Assembly: GCA_037043235.1 (NCBI GenBank)
Contig: JAWRVZ010000282.1
Location: 372,001-436,000 of the forward strand
Length of the DNA stretch: 64,000 nt
Source of the DNA: Rhodeus uyekii
Lineage: Eukaryota > Chordata > Actinopteri > Cypriniformes > Acheilognathidae
Direction: 5' to 3'
Both the position numbers and the translations under genes were made by a program. Within the stretch, counting starts at the first letter, position 1, and each line of letters begins with the position of its first letter. Shown piece by piece: positions 30,124-38,999 of this stretch. A model generated the notes under the pieces. That model did not search any database, was not told where the DNA came from, and saw only the letters and a program-made list of their open reading frames with translations.

Positions 30124-31257
30124 ATTAAAAGAGCAGGCAAATTAATACAATTGATGAATATTAAGTGTCAGGAAGGAAGATCTCCAGGAAAAAGGACTGG
30201 ATACACCTACTCTATGGTAAAATTATTTTCAGGTCATAAAATAATATTTTTCAAGGAAATTAAAAAATTCAGATACTCAGATTTTTTGGATGTCTTAATC
30301 TACGTTTTCATTTTCTCAGAGATGTTTTCTGATTTCCTGACATACATTTTAAACATCTGCATTTTTACAATGACTCCCATTAAATGGAACATATAACCCA
30401 TTTCCAATTATGCTTATTTTTATTTTGGACAATAAGAATTTTTCTGTCCTCCCCAGACTCTGAGCCGCTTTGATGAGACAAAAACAAATTAACATCGTCT
30501 GAATGGTTGAGTTCAGCTTCGCACCTGCACACCTGTGGCAGCCCCCCATCCCTTCAACAGTCTCCACGGTGACAGGGAGAGCGAGGGAGAGCGAGGGAGA
30601 GAGAGCGGAAAATGATGCTCTTCAGGCAAGTGTTTCGGCACGCTCCCTCACACACCCTCTTTCACATCTCCTAATGGCCTGGAAAGGTGTTAATGTGTTT
30701 TTTCAGTTAATTAACTACTTCAATTAGAACTGGGGAGCTGTGGTGGAACAAGGGAGATGGAAAGCAAGGGGAAAGAGATGGGCGCACATATAAAGAGAGA
30801 GAGAAGTAGCAGTGGAGGCTGGATAATGCTAATGCCCTCCTCCAAGAGGCAGACATGGAGCATGTGGTTAGTATGTGCCCATGGCAGGCGCTCTGATTAG
30901 GATGAGAGTGAAATGAGATTTCCCCTCATTAATTTGGAGCCTCGCTAATGACCTGTAACTTTTCTAATGTTTGACTTGACTGTTATTGTCTAGACATTGT
31001 TGCAGGTATTTAGGCATAGGCTTAATAAATGAGTATTATGATTAATCCTGATAATGCCATTCCAAGCACAGTCTCATTTGCATCGACTGTTTGTGTGCGA
31101 GTCTTCAAAGTTTCAAAGCATTTTATTTGCATTTGCATATACTGTATTGTTATGTAACAGAGAGCTCTGCTTTGATTATAACCACGATTATATAAATCCA
31201 GTGAATTTATCATGGGTAAAAGGTGGTCTTGGGCACAGCGCAAAGCCAGGGATACAA
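30124..31257. other. spacer with possible conserved non-coding DNA
   Basis: 30124-30167 completes the split L2 tail. After that I see no gene. 30575-30605 has four GAGCGAGGGA-type repeats. 30830-30965 is less AT-rich and holds several TAATT/ATTA homeodomain-like core words (CATTAATTTGG, CTAATGACC), and could be a regulatory element. Confidence 0.4.
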
Positions 31258-32509
31258 TGTCAAGTCAAGTCATCTTTACTTATATAGCGCTTTTTACAAT
31301 ACAGATTGTTTCAAAGCAGCTTTACAGTGGTCACATGAAAACATTATAAACAAAGTTTGTTTGGCTGAACGGCAGCCTTAAAAGAGCAGGCAAATTAATA
31401 CAATTGATGAATATTAAGTGTTAAGTTTTTATTATTGATTGATTTGATTGATTGATTGTTTGATTATTATATTGATAATGCAAGTCTAATATTAAGTCAA
31501 ATTTGGTCCGATTGGAGATGGGTTCATGATCTTCACAGGGGAGGGTTTAGTAGAGTCACGATCTCCACAGACACTTCAGGGCAGTGCTGTGCTCGTGTCC
31601 AGGTGCAGGTCCTTCATCTGATCTGGATACGGCCTGGATCTGGCTGACCATGATAACCTCAGAATAAACAGAGAACAATATCAGCGTAGATGCCAATCTT
31701 CTTCTGATGTATCGAGTGCATCAGATGTTATGGGAATGTTCCCCGTTCCGACTGACCTAAATTATGCAGCCTAACAATAATTTTACATGATTTGGATTAA
31801 AAATGTATGTATAATGTGTTATGTGTATGCCAGGTTGAAGAGATGTGTTTTTAGTCTACATTTAAACTGACAGAGTGTGTCTGCTTCCCGAACTGTATTT
31901 GGAAGACTGTTCCAGAGTTTAGGAGCTAAATAGGAAAAAGATCGACCGCCAGCAGTTGACTTTGATATTCTAGTTATTATATTCTGGTAAGTATTTTGGG
32001 ATCACAATAGACGTGAAGGACTATAATGTATTAAGAGATCGCTCAAGTACTGTACATGGAGCTAAACCATTTAATGCTTTGTAAGTAATTAGCAAGATTT
32101 TAAAATGTATTCGGTGTTTAATAGGAAGCCAGTGCAGGTTTGACAGAACTGGGGTAATATGCTCATACTTTCTGGTTCTAGTAAGAACTCGATCTGCTGC
32201 ATTTTGGACCAGCTGGAATTTGTTTATTAAGTGTGCAGGGCAACCACCTAGTAGAGCATTACAATAATATAGCCTTGAACTCATGAACGCATGAACTAAC
32301 TTTTCCACATTTGTCTTTGAGAGCATATGTCGCAGTTTAGGTATATTTTTAAGATGGAAGAACGCCGTTTTACAGATGCTAGAAACATGGCTTTCAAATG
32401 AAAGATTCGTATCAAAGAGGACACCCGGGTTTCTAACCGACGACGAAGACTTGACAGAGCAGCCATCGAGTGTTAGGCAGTAGTCTAGATTATTACGTGT
32501 GGAACTCAT
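31258..32509 (-). mobile_element. L2-type LINE, 5'-truncated copy A
   Basis: The 3' tail (ACTTG)n lies at 31258-31270. The 3' untranslated part extends to about 32020 and shares long blocks with 34602-35043. The end of ORF2 follows at 32021-32509. It is cut at the 5' side, as is usual for LINE insertion by target-primed reverse transcription. A short (ATTG)n run lies at about 31433-31465. Confidence 0.85.
32021..32509 (-). pseudogene. L2 LINE reverse transcriptase C-terminus
   Basis: 162 codons matching the C-terminal part of L2-clade ORF2, downstream of the catalytic palm. Recognisable are GVLFDTNLSFESHVSSICK, SSRLYYCNALLGG, QLVQNAADRVLTRTRKYEHI and LHWLPIKHRIHFKILLITYK. The RT catalytic motif and the endonuclease are not present because of 5' truncation. 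The stop at 32021-32023 seems to come from a shift just after KALNGLAP, so even the C-terminus is altered. No ATG start is meaningful here. Confidence 0.85.
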
Positions 32510-32599
32510 TTATTTTCTCATTTATTTTTTTGGCTCATGTCCTATTTGATTACATGGGGGGTTTATGACTTACACTGAAGCCAACCACCAGGGTTCAAT

Positions 32600-32960
32600 C
32601 AAAACGTTTTAGCTTTATGTTTTAGTCATGCACTGCATCCGAAATTGCAAACTGTCAAGTATGTACTACTCTTGGTTTGAAACTTACATTTTGACCACTA
32701 AAGCTCTATTTAGTATAAAAATGCGTAGTATGAGTGTAAATCGGATATAATATATCCATGATCTCACTGGTATGTGACCTACGAAACCAGATGAGATGCT
32801 TCATTGCCATTCGCAAATCCTCGTGGCCTTATCGGATAATGAAGTGTCCATTGAATGCACACTTCAGAATCTGGCTGGATATAATAAGTCTTCTGGGTAA
32901 TTTTTGTGTACTGTTTTTTGAGTGCTACGTATTCTAAAATATTTGGGATTTTAGACCAAC
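32600..32960. repeat. dispersed teleost repeat, second copy
   Basis: Words GCATCCGAAATTGC, AGTATGTACTACTC, CTTATCGGATAATGAAGTG and ATTGAATGCACACTTCAG follow the order of the non-coding repeat also seen at 4265-4577. Divergent, with no coding capacity. Confidence 0.4.
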
Positions 32961-33799
32961 AGGATGATTGCGTGTTTGATACTGAGAATAAATTGTGATA
33001 TGAGAGATCTGACTACACTTGGAAATAACAGTTTGCTTATAACAATTATAATTACACAAACAATCCAAATCTACAGAGATCCATAATAAAGAGAGCTTAT
33101 TGCTTTAGTTTGCAGATAGTTTGACTCAATGCTTATCGAGGTCCTGTTAGTATCCCAGTCAACATTCTCCAGACCTCCCCCTCCCCTCTCTCTATTCCCT
33201 TCTTCATTCCCTTTTCCACCCACCTCATATATCTCTATGACAGCGCTTAATGACTGTCCTGAATGAGGTAACTTTTTTTTCCGGAGCTCATTCTATCTCA
33301 GAGACGCTGTCAGCGGTGACACACTTTAACTGTAAAGTCCGAGGAGGGCCACAGCAGCCGCACATCACCCATTCATCCCCATTTAACCTGTCTGTCCACG
33401 TCTTCTCGTTTTCTCACTCACGTCCGCGTGGCAGCCCTAGAGGAAGAGTTTATGCATGTTTTCCCTAGCTCAAATTCCTCACAGATTGATGTTGATCGAT
33501 CGCTGAACCCTCAAACTGGCACGACCAACTCACTCTGACAGCCACTTGTGCCGAGATCAGAATTCCAGCTCTATTAATAGCCACTGATAGAAGCAGGACA
33601 TAGATGCTGCAATTTGAGTATCAACTTTGTGTTTTTATGCAATTCTTTCTGTTTGAATGTGTGTAAGCTTCAGAGCTCAATATTGACCGTTTCAGTGTAG
33701 AAACATACATTACAATTAATATCCAAGACTTTGAAACTTTTTTCCCACCAGCAACTGTGGCTAGTGGTGTTCAAAAGTAACTAGCCACTCAGCATTAAC
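32961..33799. other. spacer, no gene seen
   Basis: No domain, repeat boundary or RNA recognised. A CCTCCCCCTCCCCTC tract lies near 33174. Confidence 0.45.
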
Positions 33800-34065
33800 A
33801 CTCGCCACAATTTTGACATTGTAAACAACATTTTGTTTTCACCTGAGTTTAATTCCCGTCGTGTCAGCTGTCCAATCATGCCATGTATAAAGTCCTCCCG
33901 TGTTCACTCTGGTATTGTTGGTTATTGTATGTTTTTCTAAGTTTGTTGTTTGTGTGGATGCCTGTACCTGCCTCTGACCCTTCCGTGTATGGAATAAAAC
34001 CTGTTTGTTGCATTCCTGGATTTCTCTGTTGTCTCCGGATCGCAAAACGGCGCTTTCACGTGACA
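33800..34065 (+). mobile_element. LTR remnant (plus strand)
   Basis: Holds TATAAAG at about 33887, an AATAAA signal at about 33991 and ends CACGTGACA at 34065, the order of a fish Gypsy LTR. The left end is not resolved and no target duplication was found. Confidence 0.5.
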
Positions 34066-34144
34066 GATAAGTGTGGAGAATAGAGGTACTAAGAGGAAGA
34101 TTTTTTTAAATTATAAATGTGTTTGGGTTGGTATGTGTGTGTGT

Positions 34145-34601
34145 GTGTCATGTTAGGTGCTCAAGGATGAGATGAGTTTTCGTCTTTTGAATATTGACAT
34201 GGATTCTGCATACCGGATGAAGGCAGGGAGATCATTCAACCAGCAAGGAACGGTGAATGAAAATGTTCTTGATAGTGATTTTTTTGCTTCTCTGTGATGG
34301 TACCACGAGTCGTCACTCATTGATCGATCAAAGGTTTCTGGTAGGTGTGTATATTTGTAGTAGCGAGTGGAAGTATGAGGGTGCTGAGCCCGTGTTAGCT
34401 CTGTAAGCAAGTGTCAGTGCTTTGAATTTGATGTGTGCTGCAAGTGGGAACCAGTGCAGAGAGATGAAGAGAGGAGTGACGTGGCCCTTTTCGTTGAAGA
34501 CCAATCTACCTGTGGTGCTCAGCTGCAGGGATTTGAATGCACTAGAAGGAAGTCCGGCCGGGGCATTGCAATAATCAAGCCTGGAAACGACCATGGCCTG
34601 T
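34145..34601 (-). mobile_element. L2/Maui-type LINE copy B, 3' half
   Basis: Minus-strand ORF2 end split from its 5' part (35044-35395) by a 442-bp insertion. Frames read VVSRLDYCNA, FNEKGHVTPLFISLHWFPL and, in another phase, SLSRTFSFTVPCWLNDLP then SIFKRRK, so there is a frameshift near 34350. The order of motifs is that of the fish L2 C-terminus. A TG-run at 34131-34148 marks the 3' side. Confidence 0.8.
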
Positions 34602-35043
34602 CAAGTCATCTTTACTTATAAAGCGCTTTTTACAATACAGATTGTTTCAAAGCAGCTTTACAGTGGTCACATGAAAACATTATAGACAAAGTTTGGTTGG
34701 CTGAACGGCAGCCTTATGAGCAGGCGAATTAATACATGTCATGATCATCAACGACAGGAAGCAAGTTGCAAGTAAGTGATTTAATGAGAACAGAATGGCA
34801 GTGCAAATTATGCAGCCTAACAATCATTTTACTTGATTTGGATAAAAAATGTATGTATAATGTGTTATGTGTATGCCAGGTTGAAGAGATGTGTTTTTAG
34901 TCTAGATTTAAATGGACAGAGTGTGTCTGCTTTGCAGCTAAATAGGAAAAAGATAGACCGCCAGCAGTTGACTGATATTCTAGGTATTATAAGCTGGTCA
35001 GTATTTTGGGATCGCAATAGACGTGAAGGACTATTAGGAAGAA
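34602..35043 (-). mobile_element. L2-A-type 3' fragment inserted in L2-B
   Basis: Shares long blocks with 31261-32010 (TATGCCAGGTTGAAGAG, AAAAAGATAGACCGCCAGCAG), so it is the 3' end of the copy-A family with an internal deletion. It is flanked by GCCTGT at 34596-34601 and 35044-35049; removing it with one GCCTGT restores a continuous L2-B reading phase. Confidence 0.78.
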
Positions 35044-35395
35044 GCCTGTTCCAGAAGTTGTGTTGCTTGCTCCGTTAGGAATGGCCTGATGTTGTGAAGT
35101 GCGAGCCTTCATGATTGAGCCGTCTTTCTGATGTGATCTTTGAAGCTCAGCTGGTCCTCAAAGATTCCTCCAAGATTTTTGGCAGACCTTGATGGGGTAA
35201 TCGTTGAGGAGCCGATCTGGACGGTGAAGTCGTTCAGTAGAGTCAGATTGGCAGGAAAGACGAGAAGCTCCATCTTTGCCAAGTTGACCTGCAGATGATG
35301 CTCTTTCACTAATACCGAGATGTCCACTAGACAGCTTGTGATTCGCACAGCTACCATGGGATCATCTGGCTGAACCCGACCCAACACACAGATCC
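35044..35395 (-). mobile_element. L2/Maui-type LINE copy B, 5' half
   Basis: Minus-strand RT thumb-side region with HHLQVNLAKMELLVFPA, FTVQIGSSTITPSRSAKNLG and FEDQLSFKDHIRKTAQS. After a stop the same phase reads LHNIRPFLTEQATQLLEQ and then meets the insertion. The 5' side is truncated near 35395. Confidence 0.8.
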
Positions 35396-36019
35396 ATTAT
35401 ACTTGTACACATGCACTTAAAACAGAACTGATCGTGTTTATGTGAATACTCACATCTGTATTGTGACTTTATTTACTGTGTATTTGACTGTTTACGTGCA
35501 ATAAGCAGCAAAGAAGAACTGAATTTATTTCTGAGAGCCAGCTTTTTGTCTGCACACTTTAATCTGCAGGAATAAGGACAATTATGAACAATCCCACTAT
35601 AAAAATCAAACCCTGTGACACCAGCAAGATCTAATGGTCTAGATCTAATGAAACAAGTGAGTGAGGGAAGCAGGGTTTGTGTGTAACTCCCTGTCAGAGA
35701 AATTAGAGAGAGAGAAAGAACAGCTGGTATTGAGTGTCTATTCTATGGGAAAAGACCATTAGAAGCGTTTCAGATATTTATGCATGGACATAAATACTAG
35801 AAAAATGTACATTATTTATATATATATATTTATATATATATACATACACACAATTCAACCTGCAAGACCTATTTTATATATAATCAATCTCCAAAAATAG
35901 GTGTTGTAGACAGAAGCATGATGCCAATGACTTGAATAAAGCATCAGGTGCACAAACCAATGAGTTTAAAGTTGAATCAAATGCTCAAACAAAACAACTC
36001 AAGTGTTTGAGTTGACGAC
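35396..36019. other. spacer, no gene seen
   Basis: Contains a (TA)n-rich tract at about 35815-35845 and a GA-rich run near 35703. No gene recognised. Confidence 0.45.
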
Positions 36020-36110
36020 TTAAAGGGACGGTTCACCCACAAATTTTGCCATATTTACTCAACCTCATGTTGTTTTAAACCTATGAGTTTTTTTTGTTCT
36101 GAGCTTGTGC
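36020..36110. repeat. dispersed teleost MITE, terminal part
   Basis: TTAAAGGGACGGTTCACCC followed by TTTACTCAACCTCATGTTG is the start of the same common cyprinid repeat found degraded at 20305-20580. Only one end is present. Confidence 0.65.
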
Positions 36111-36533
36111 TCAGACCAGACCGACCTCTTTTGTGATGAATCAAATGTTTAGAGGCAAAAATGCGCTTCTGAATCCCTTTTGACAATTTATTTGCCAGCA
36201 AATTTAATATGTAGGTATTATTAGTAACATTTACAGGTATAAAAACATACTTTTTAAATATTTGGGTAGATACTGAATCATAATTTGGACTTATTGACAT
36301 CTAAAACATAGTTAATTTCGTTTTTACAGCTATATAAACATAAAACATTTAGAAATCATGATTTCAGGATGTAGGCCTCTTAGGATGGAGACAAAGATTG
36401 AAGTTGAGTCTCACAAAAAGCCATCATATGGGTTTTGAAGACATGGATTACTTTTTATTATCCTTTTTTGTTTTGTTGTTGGTGTATTTTATGGTCACAT
36501 TATATTAAGAATCATAAGTTCTGGTTTTAGTTG
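36111..36533. other. spacer, no gene seen
   Basis: AT-rich, no recognised feature. Confidence 0.45.
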
Positions 36534-36538
36534 TCTTG

Positions 36539-36960
36539 TGTTACGGAGCAGGGGTGTTGGTGTGCGATGCGGAGACAGGCAAGGTGATGAGGCAAGGCAG
36601 GATTTAAACAAAAGCTAATTTAATATAAACAAAACACTTTAAATAACAAACCAAACAAGCAAGCATGTGCATTAACTAGAATATAACTTAAAACAAGAAC
36701 CACAGCTGGAGAAACAAGAAACATCCACACACGAATTCAAACAGGAACCACAAACATTCAACAACCGACAACCACAAGGGAAATGCAAGAGTGATATATA
36801 CAAAAGAGGAATCCACAACACCTGGGAGACTAACGAGGAAGTGATTACAAGACAGGTGCAGGGAGTGAAACAATGACCCAATAGACAGGAAGTGAAACAA
36901 TGACAAGACTGACAGAAAGTGACAAGGAAGACCCAGACAGAAACAGGGACATGTGTTACA
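36539..36960 (-). repeat. 3' LTR of non-autonomous element (422 bp)
   Basis: Starts TGTTACGGAGCAGG and ends ATGTGTTACA on the plus strand. It is followed on the plus strand by TAACGCCCCCCCTTCC, which is the polypurine tract (GGAAGGGGGGGCG) read on the minus strand. Confidence 0.9.
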
Positions 36961-37262
36961 TAACGCCCCCCCTTCCGGTAGGCGCGACCTCGCGCCGTCA
37001 AGGTAACAACTGCGGAGGGTGGGCGGGGGACCAGGAGGGGGACAGAACGAGACTCGACAGACATGAAACCATAAGGAACCCAAAGGAGACAGAACAAGAA
37101 CCAAATGTGAAAAAGATAAACAAAAAATAAACAGACCTTAGGACATCATGAAAAGGGATAACTCAAAACAGTCCTCAAAAGCATCATGAAGGGAAAAAAA
37201 TAACTCAAAATTGTCCTCAGTTCATGAATAATAATAATAAAAGATAGTCCTCACTCATGAAA

Positions 37263-38262
37263 TCATAAACAAAACAGAGTCCAGGGGGGAGGAAAAGGTG
37301 GGATGAGCCAGGGTGGCTCAGACAAGGCCGGTGGGTCAGGCGGCGCCGGCGGGGTGAGCCAGGCAGGCTCGGGCAAGGCCGGCGGGTCAGGCGGCGCCGG
37401 CGGGGTGAGCCAGGCAGGCTCGGGCAAGGCCGGCGGGTCAGGCGGCGCCGGCGGGGTGAGCCAGGCAGGCTCGGGCAGGGCGAGAGTCACTGGGGGCGCC
37501 GGCAGGGCGAGAGTCACTGGGGGCGCCGGCAGGGCGAGAGTCACTGGGACGACAGCCTCCGGGCTGGTAACGGGCTCTGGGACGTCGGCGAAGGCCGTCG
37601 GCTGCTCTGGGGTGTCCCGGAAGTTCAGCGCCGGGTCAGGCCACAGTTCAGGCGGCTCTGGCGGATCTCTGGATCTGGCTCTGGCTGGCGGATCTCTGGA
37701 TCTGGCTCTGGCTGGCGGATCTCTGGATCTGGCTCTGGCTGGCGGATCTCTGGATCTGGCTCTGGCTGGCGGATCTCTGGATCTGGCTCTGGCTGGCGGA
37801 TCTCTGGATCTGGCTCTGGCTGGCGGATCTCTGGATCTGGCTCTGGCTGGCGGATCTCTGGATCTGGCTCTGGCTGGCGGATCTCTGGATCTGGCTCTGG
37901 CTGGCGGATCTCTGGATCTGGCTCTGGCTGGCGGATCTCTGGATCTGGCTCTGGCTGGCGGATCTCTGGATCTGGCTCTGGCTGGCGGATCTCTGGATCT
38001 GGCTCTGGCTGGCGGATCTCTGGATCTGGCTCTGGCTGGCGGATCTCTGGATCTGGCTCTGGCTGGCGGATCTCTGGATCTGGCTCTGGCTGGCGGATCT
38101 CTGGATCTGGCTCTGGCTGGCGGATCTCTGGATCTGGCTCTGGCTGGCGGATCTCTGGATCTGGCTCTGGCTGGCGGATCTCTGGATCTGGCTCTGGCTG
38201 GCGGATCTCTGGATCTGGCTCTGGCTGGCGGATCTTTGGATCTGGCTCTGGCTGGCGGATCT
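37263..38262 (-). pseudogene. proline-rich C-terminal frame of LTR element
   Basis: In a phase different from the N-terminal domain, the same tandem repeat reads DPPARARSR and then runs into a unique proline-rich tail: PELWPDPALNF, TPEQPTAFADVPEPVTSP, three copies of a PAWLTPPAPPDPPALPE-type 18-residue repeat, and PPWLIPPFPPPWTLFCL. The element at 62434-62814 has the same type of tail (EPPWLIPPAPSWT), so this phase is probably the natural C-terminus. A frameshift within or before the repeat array would then have parted it from the N-terminal domain. Confidence 0.55.
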
Positions 38263-38530
38263 TCGACTGAGATGCAGGGGCTGATGGTGTTCGCTGTCTG
38301 GTTCGGAGCGCGGCGCTCACCTGACACACATACACTGCTTCTTGCCAGCTTAACTCTGTCAGGTCAGGGAGGTCCTCGATCTGGAAATGGTTCGCCCCGA
38401 ACCAGAGCAGCATCTTCAGCGTTCTATCATCCAGGGATGAGAAGGTGGCGAACCGGTTGAACCTCCAGGCAAACTCTTCAAAGTCGGAGTTCTCCCGGGC
38501 AATCCGGAGAACCTTTGCAAGATGTTCCAT
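37625..38530 (-). CDS. small domain plus 9-residue repeat protein (301 codons)
   Basis: The ATG at 38530 (MEHLAKVLRIARENSD) is chosen; the longer frame begins in the LTR. Residues 1-80 form a compact, mostly helical domain with FEEFAWRFNRFATFSSLDD, LWFGANHFQIEDLPDL and SWQEAVYVCQVSAALR; I do not know its function, but short domains of this style occur in non-autonomous fish Gypsy elements. Residues about 95-290 are 22 copies of IRQPEPDPE, first copies slightly different. The frame ends after the array with an unrelated short tail, which suggests that it is out of phase with the original C-terminus. No enzymatic motif is present. Confidence 0.6.
   Translation of the reverse strand: MEHLAKVLRIARENSDFEEFAWRFNRFATFSSLDDRTLKMLLWFGANHFQIEDLPDLTELSWQEAVYVCQVSAALRTRQRTPSAPASQSKIRQPEPDPKIRQPEPDPEIRQPEPDPEIRQPEPDPEIRQPEPDPEIRQPEPDPEIRQPEPDPEIRQPEPDPEIRQPEPDPEIRQPEPDPEIRQPEPDPEIRQPEPDPEIRQPEPDPEIRQPEPDPEIRQPEPDPEIRQPEPDPEIRQPEPDPEIRQPEPDPEIRQPEPDPEIRQPEPDPEIRQPEPDPEIRQPEPDPEIRQSRLNCGLTRR
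37663..38256. repeat. 27-bp minisatellite, 22 copies
   Basis: The unit is GGATCTCTGGATCTGG then CTCTGGCTGGC, 27 bp, repeated exactly 22 times (594 bp). All copies are identical except the last on the plus strand, which has one C-to-T change. The unit has no stop codon in any of the six frames. The (GGATCTGGCTCT) sub-words suggest growth from a shorter repeat. Confidence 0.95.
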
Positions 38531-38574
38531 CTTCCCTGGTTGTCTTTTTAGGCGACAAACCTGGTCGGTTGTTC

Positions 38575-38994
38575 TGTTACGGAGCAGGGGTGTTGGTGTG
38601 CGATGCGGAGACAGGCAAGGTGACGAGGCAAGGCAGGATTTAAACAAAAGCTAATTTAATATAAACAAAACAAAACACTTTAAATAACAAACCAAACAAG
38701 CACACATGTGCATTAACTAGAATATAACTTAAAACAAGAACTACAGCTGGAGAAACAAGAAACATCCACACACAAATTCAAACAGGAACCACGAACATTC
38801 AACAACCACAAGGGAAATGCAAGAGTGATTTATACACAAGAGGAATCCACAACACCTGGGAAACTAACGAGGAAGTGATTACAAGACAGGTGCAGGGAGT
38901 GAAACAATGACCCAATAGACAGGAAGTGAAACAATGACAAGACTGACAGAAAGTGACAAGGAAGACTCAGACAGAAACAGGGACACGTGTTACA
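38575..38994 (-). repeat. 5' LTR of non-autonomous element (420 bp)
   Basis: Same ends as the partner LTR. It carries a 5-bp insertion near 38668 (CAAAACAAAACAC) and lacks 7 bp present near 36768 of the other LTR. The primer-binding site would begin on the minus strand at 38574 with GAACAACCGACC, which resembles the start of the internal region at 62345 (GAACGACACGACC). Confidence 0.9.
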
Positions 38995-38999
38995 TCTTG

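Larger units (their letters stand above)
36539..38994 (-). mobile_element. non-autonomous LTR element with coding minisatellite
   Basis: A 2456-bp minus-strand element with two LTRs (38994-38575 and 36960-36539) and a 5-bp duplication TCTTG at 36534-36538 and 38995-38999. The LTRs differ by about 11 substitutions and two short indels by hand count, roughly 2-3 percent. The internal region (36961-38574) encodes only a small N-terminal domain, a tandem-repeat region and a proline-rich tail. No protease, RT or integrase is present, so it must depend on an autonomous Gypsy partner. A similar proline-rich element lies at 61929-62930. Confidence 0.9.

Noticed and set aside
34593..35088. Direct repeat ATGGCCTG at 34593 and 35081 as a target duplication
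   Set aside because: The second copy lies in host L2 coding sequence; GCCTGT at 34596 and 35044 restores the L2 phase, so it marks the true insertion ends.
37663..38256. CRISPR array or origin-type iterons
   Set aside because: The 27-bp units are directly adjacent with no spacers and lie inside a eukaryotic LTR element.
37303..38460. Plus-strand 385-codon Gly/Leu-rich frame (GGSLDLALA repeats) as a gene
   Set aside because: It is the antisense of the repeat array of a minus-strand element; the unit has no stop in any frame.
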